Positions 63,163-64,000 of a stretch of 64,000 nt of DNA are shown here, piece by piece. A program made the position numbers and the translations under genes. Numbering within the stretch: the first letter of the stretch is position 1; each line of letters begins with the position of its first letter. Under the pieces are notes generated by a model that saw nothing but the letters and a program-made list of their open reading frames with translations, was not told the DNA's origin and did no database searches. Source of the DNA: Micromonospora halophytica (GTDB lineage: Bacteria > Actinomycetota > Actinomycetes > Mycobacteriales > Micromonosporaceae); contig NZ_FMDN01000006.1 of assembly GCF_900090245.1 (NCBI RefSeq), forward strand, positions 62,001 to 126,000. Reading direction: 5' to 3'.

Positions 63163-64000
63163 GTGACTTCTGCCGACGTCAGGGGTGCCGACCCGGGCGA
63201 CGGCCGGATTTCCACGCCGAGCGACGTCCGGGGGCCGGCGCGGCCCTCCGAGGCCGTGGTCCGGCCCTCGTCCGCGCTGCCGCCGCTGGCCCCCGACCGT
63301 GGGCATCCCGAGCCCGACTGGTCCGAGGTGGTCGAGCACTTCCGGGAGGGCCTGGTCGTCTGCGATCCCGACGGGGTGGTGCGCCACCTCAGCCCGGTGG
63401 CCGAACGCCTGCTGCCCGAGGTCGCCCAGGGCCGTCCGCTGACCGCCGCCGGGGTGCCCGGTCTGCGTTCCGGCGGGCCCGGTGAGTTCGCCCACCACGG
63501 CCGTCGGCTGCGGATCCGTGCGATGCCGCTCTCCGGGGGCCGTAGCTGCCACTACGTCGAGGATGTCACCGAGAGCGTCACCCGCGCCGACGCGCTGCTG
63601 GCCGAGCGGGCCCGCTCGGCCTTCCTCGCCGTGGTCGGCGAGAAACTCGGCAACCCGCTGCACCCCGACCGGGCCGCCGCCGCGGTGGTCCGGCTGGCCG
63701 TGCCCACCCTGGCCGAGGTCGCCGTGCTGGTGCTGGCCCCCCGCTCCGGGCGGGCCCGTTGGTGGCGGGCGAGCCGGGCCGACGACGAGGCGGCGGCGGT
63801 GGACAGCGGGGTGCTCTCCGCCACCGCGCTGCCCCCGGCGATCGCCGAAGGGCTCTCCGGCGTCGAGCCGCACGCCGTCGACTGGCTGGTGGAGCAGGCG
63901 GTGGATGCCGGGTGGCTGCCGGGGCTGGAGGCCAGTGAGGTCGTCGCCCGGGTGCTGCCGCTGCCGGGCCGGGAGGCCCCGGCGGGCGCGCTGCTGGTCG
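63163..64000 (+). CDS. PAS/GAF-containing regulator, SpoIIE phosphatase type (partial)
   Basis: The first 279 residues of a protein that runs off the window. A disordered start is followed by a PAS-like domain (about 50-140: VVEHFREGLVVCDPDGVVRH; LSPVAERLLPEV). A GAF-like domain follows from about 150 (ERARSAFLAVVGEKLGNPLH, then AAAVVRLAVPTLAEVAVLVL). This order is that of actinomycete multi-domain SpoIIE/PP2C phosphatases that act on STAS proteins, two of which are encoded just to the left. The catalytic domain itself is outside the window, so the class is inferred. GTG 63163 has GAGGAG somewhat far upstream; a slightly different start is possible. Confidence 0.65.
   Translation, partial: MTSADVRGADPGDGRISTPSDVRGPARPSEAVVRPSSALPPLAPDRGHPEPDWSEVVEHFREGLVVCDPDGVVRHLSPVAERLLPEVAQGRPLTAAGVPGLRSGGPGEFAHHGRRLRIRAMPLSGGRSCHYVEDVTESVTRADALLAERARSAFLAVVGEKLGNPLHPDRAAAAVVRLAVPTLAEVAVLVLAPRSGRARWWRASRADDEAAAVDSGVLSATALPPAIAEGLSGVEPHAVDWLVEQAVDAGWLPGLEASEVVARVLPLPGREAPAGALLV

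Overview
The window is very GC-rich chromosomal DNA (third codon positions almost all G or C). It has GTG starts, DUF397/Scr1-type regulators, a PknB-like kinase, several DUF2267 proteins and STAS/SpoIIE signalling genes. Together these point to a filamentous actinomycete, most likely Micromonosporaceae (Micromonospora-like). I saw no rRNA, tRNA, CRISPR array, integrase or intact transposase.

Layout. (1) 1-2.7 kb: the end of an unknown gene, two methyltransferases, a truncated glycoside hydrolase remnant and a CBS-BON protein. (2) 2.8-9.1 kb: an arsenic-type stress island with ArsC, an ArsR-ArsC fusion, three more ArsR-family repressors, an ArsN1-like acetyltransferase, two flavoprotein oxygenases and a broken MFS transporter. 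It has several palindromic operators but no intact ArsB/Acr3 pump. (3) 9.6-37.7 kb: one long rightward biosynthetic operon in which almost every gene overlaps its neighbour by 4 bases or fewer, closed by a 17-bp hairpin. It encodes A-T-KS; a type II thioesterase fused to a LanB-like protein; a second LanB-like protein; A-T-C-T; KS-AT-KR-DH-ACP; a SyrP-like hydroxylase; an MbtH protein; C-A-T; and C-A-T-TE fused to an MFS exporter. (4) 37.7-64 kb: housekeeping and accessory genes (serpin-like protein, Nudix, methyltransferases, PemK-like, GGDEF, Scr1/DUF397, kinase, MOSC, pirin, TerC behind a riboswitch-like leader, glycogen-debranching-type glycosidase, NDH-2, spermidine-synthase-like protein) and a right-hand anti-sigma-pathway cluster (two STAS proteins and the start of a SpoIIE-type regulator).

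The biosynthetic operon is the main discovery. Two tandem paralogous proteins resemble the glutamylation part of class I lanthipeptide dehydratases (tRNA-dependent enzymes, also the fold of the peptide aminoacyl-tRNA ligases). They sit inside a hybrid NRPS-PKS operon with no evident RiPP precursor, cyclase, protease or elimination domain. One is fused to a thioesterase. The assembly line also has a carrier domain with no adenylation domain of its own, and a ketosynthase whose acyltransferase has been excised. My inference is that aminoacyl-tRNA-dependent chemistry is coupled to carrier-protein-bound intermediates, giving a peptide-polyketide that contains (hydroxy)Asn-like and Ser residues. 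It would be released by the C-terminal thioesterase and exported by the fused MFS domain.
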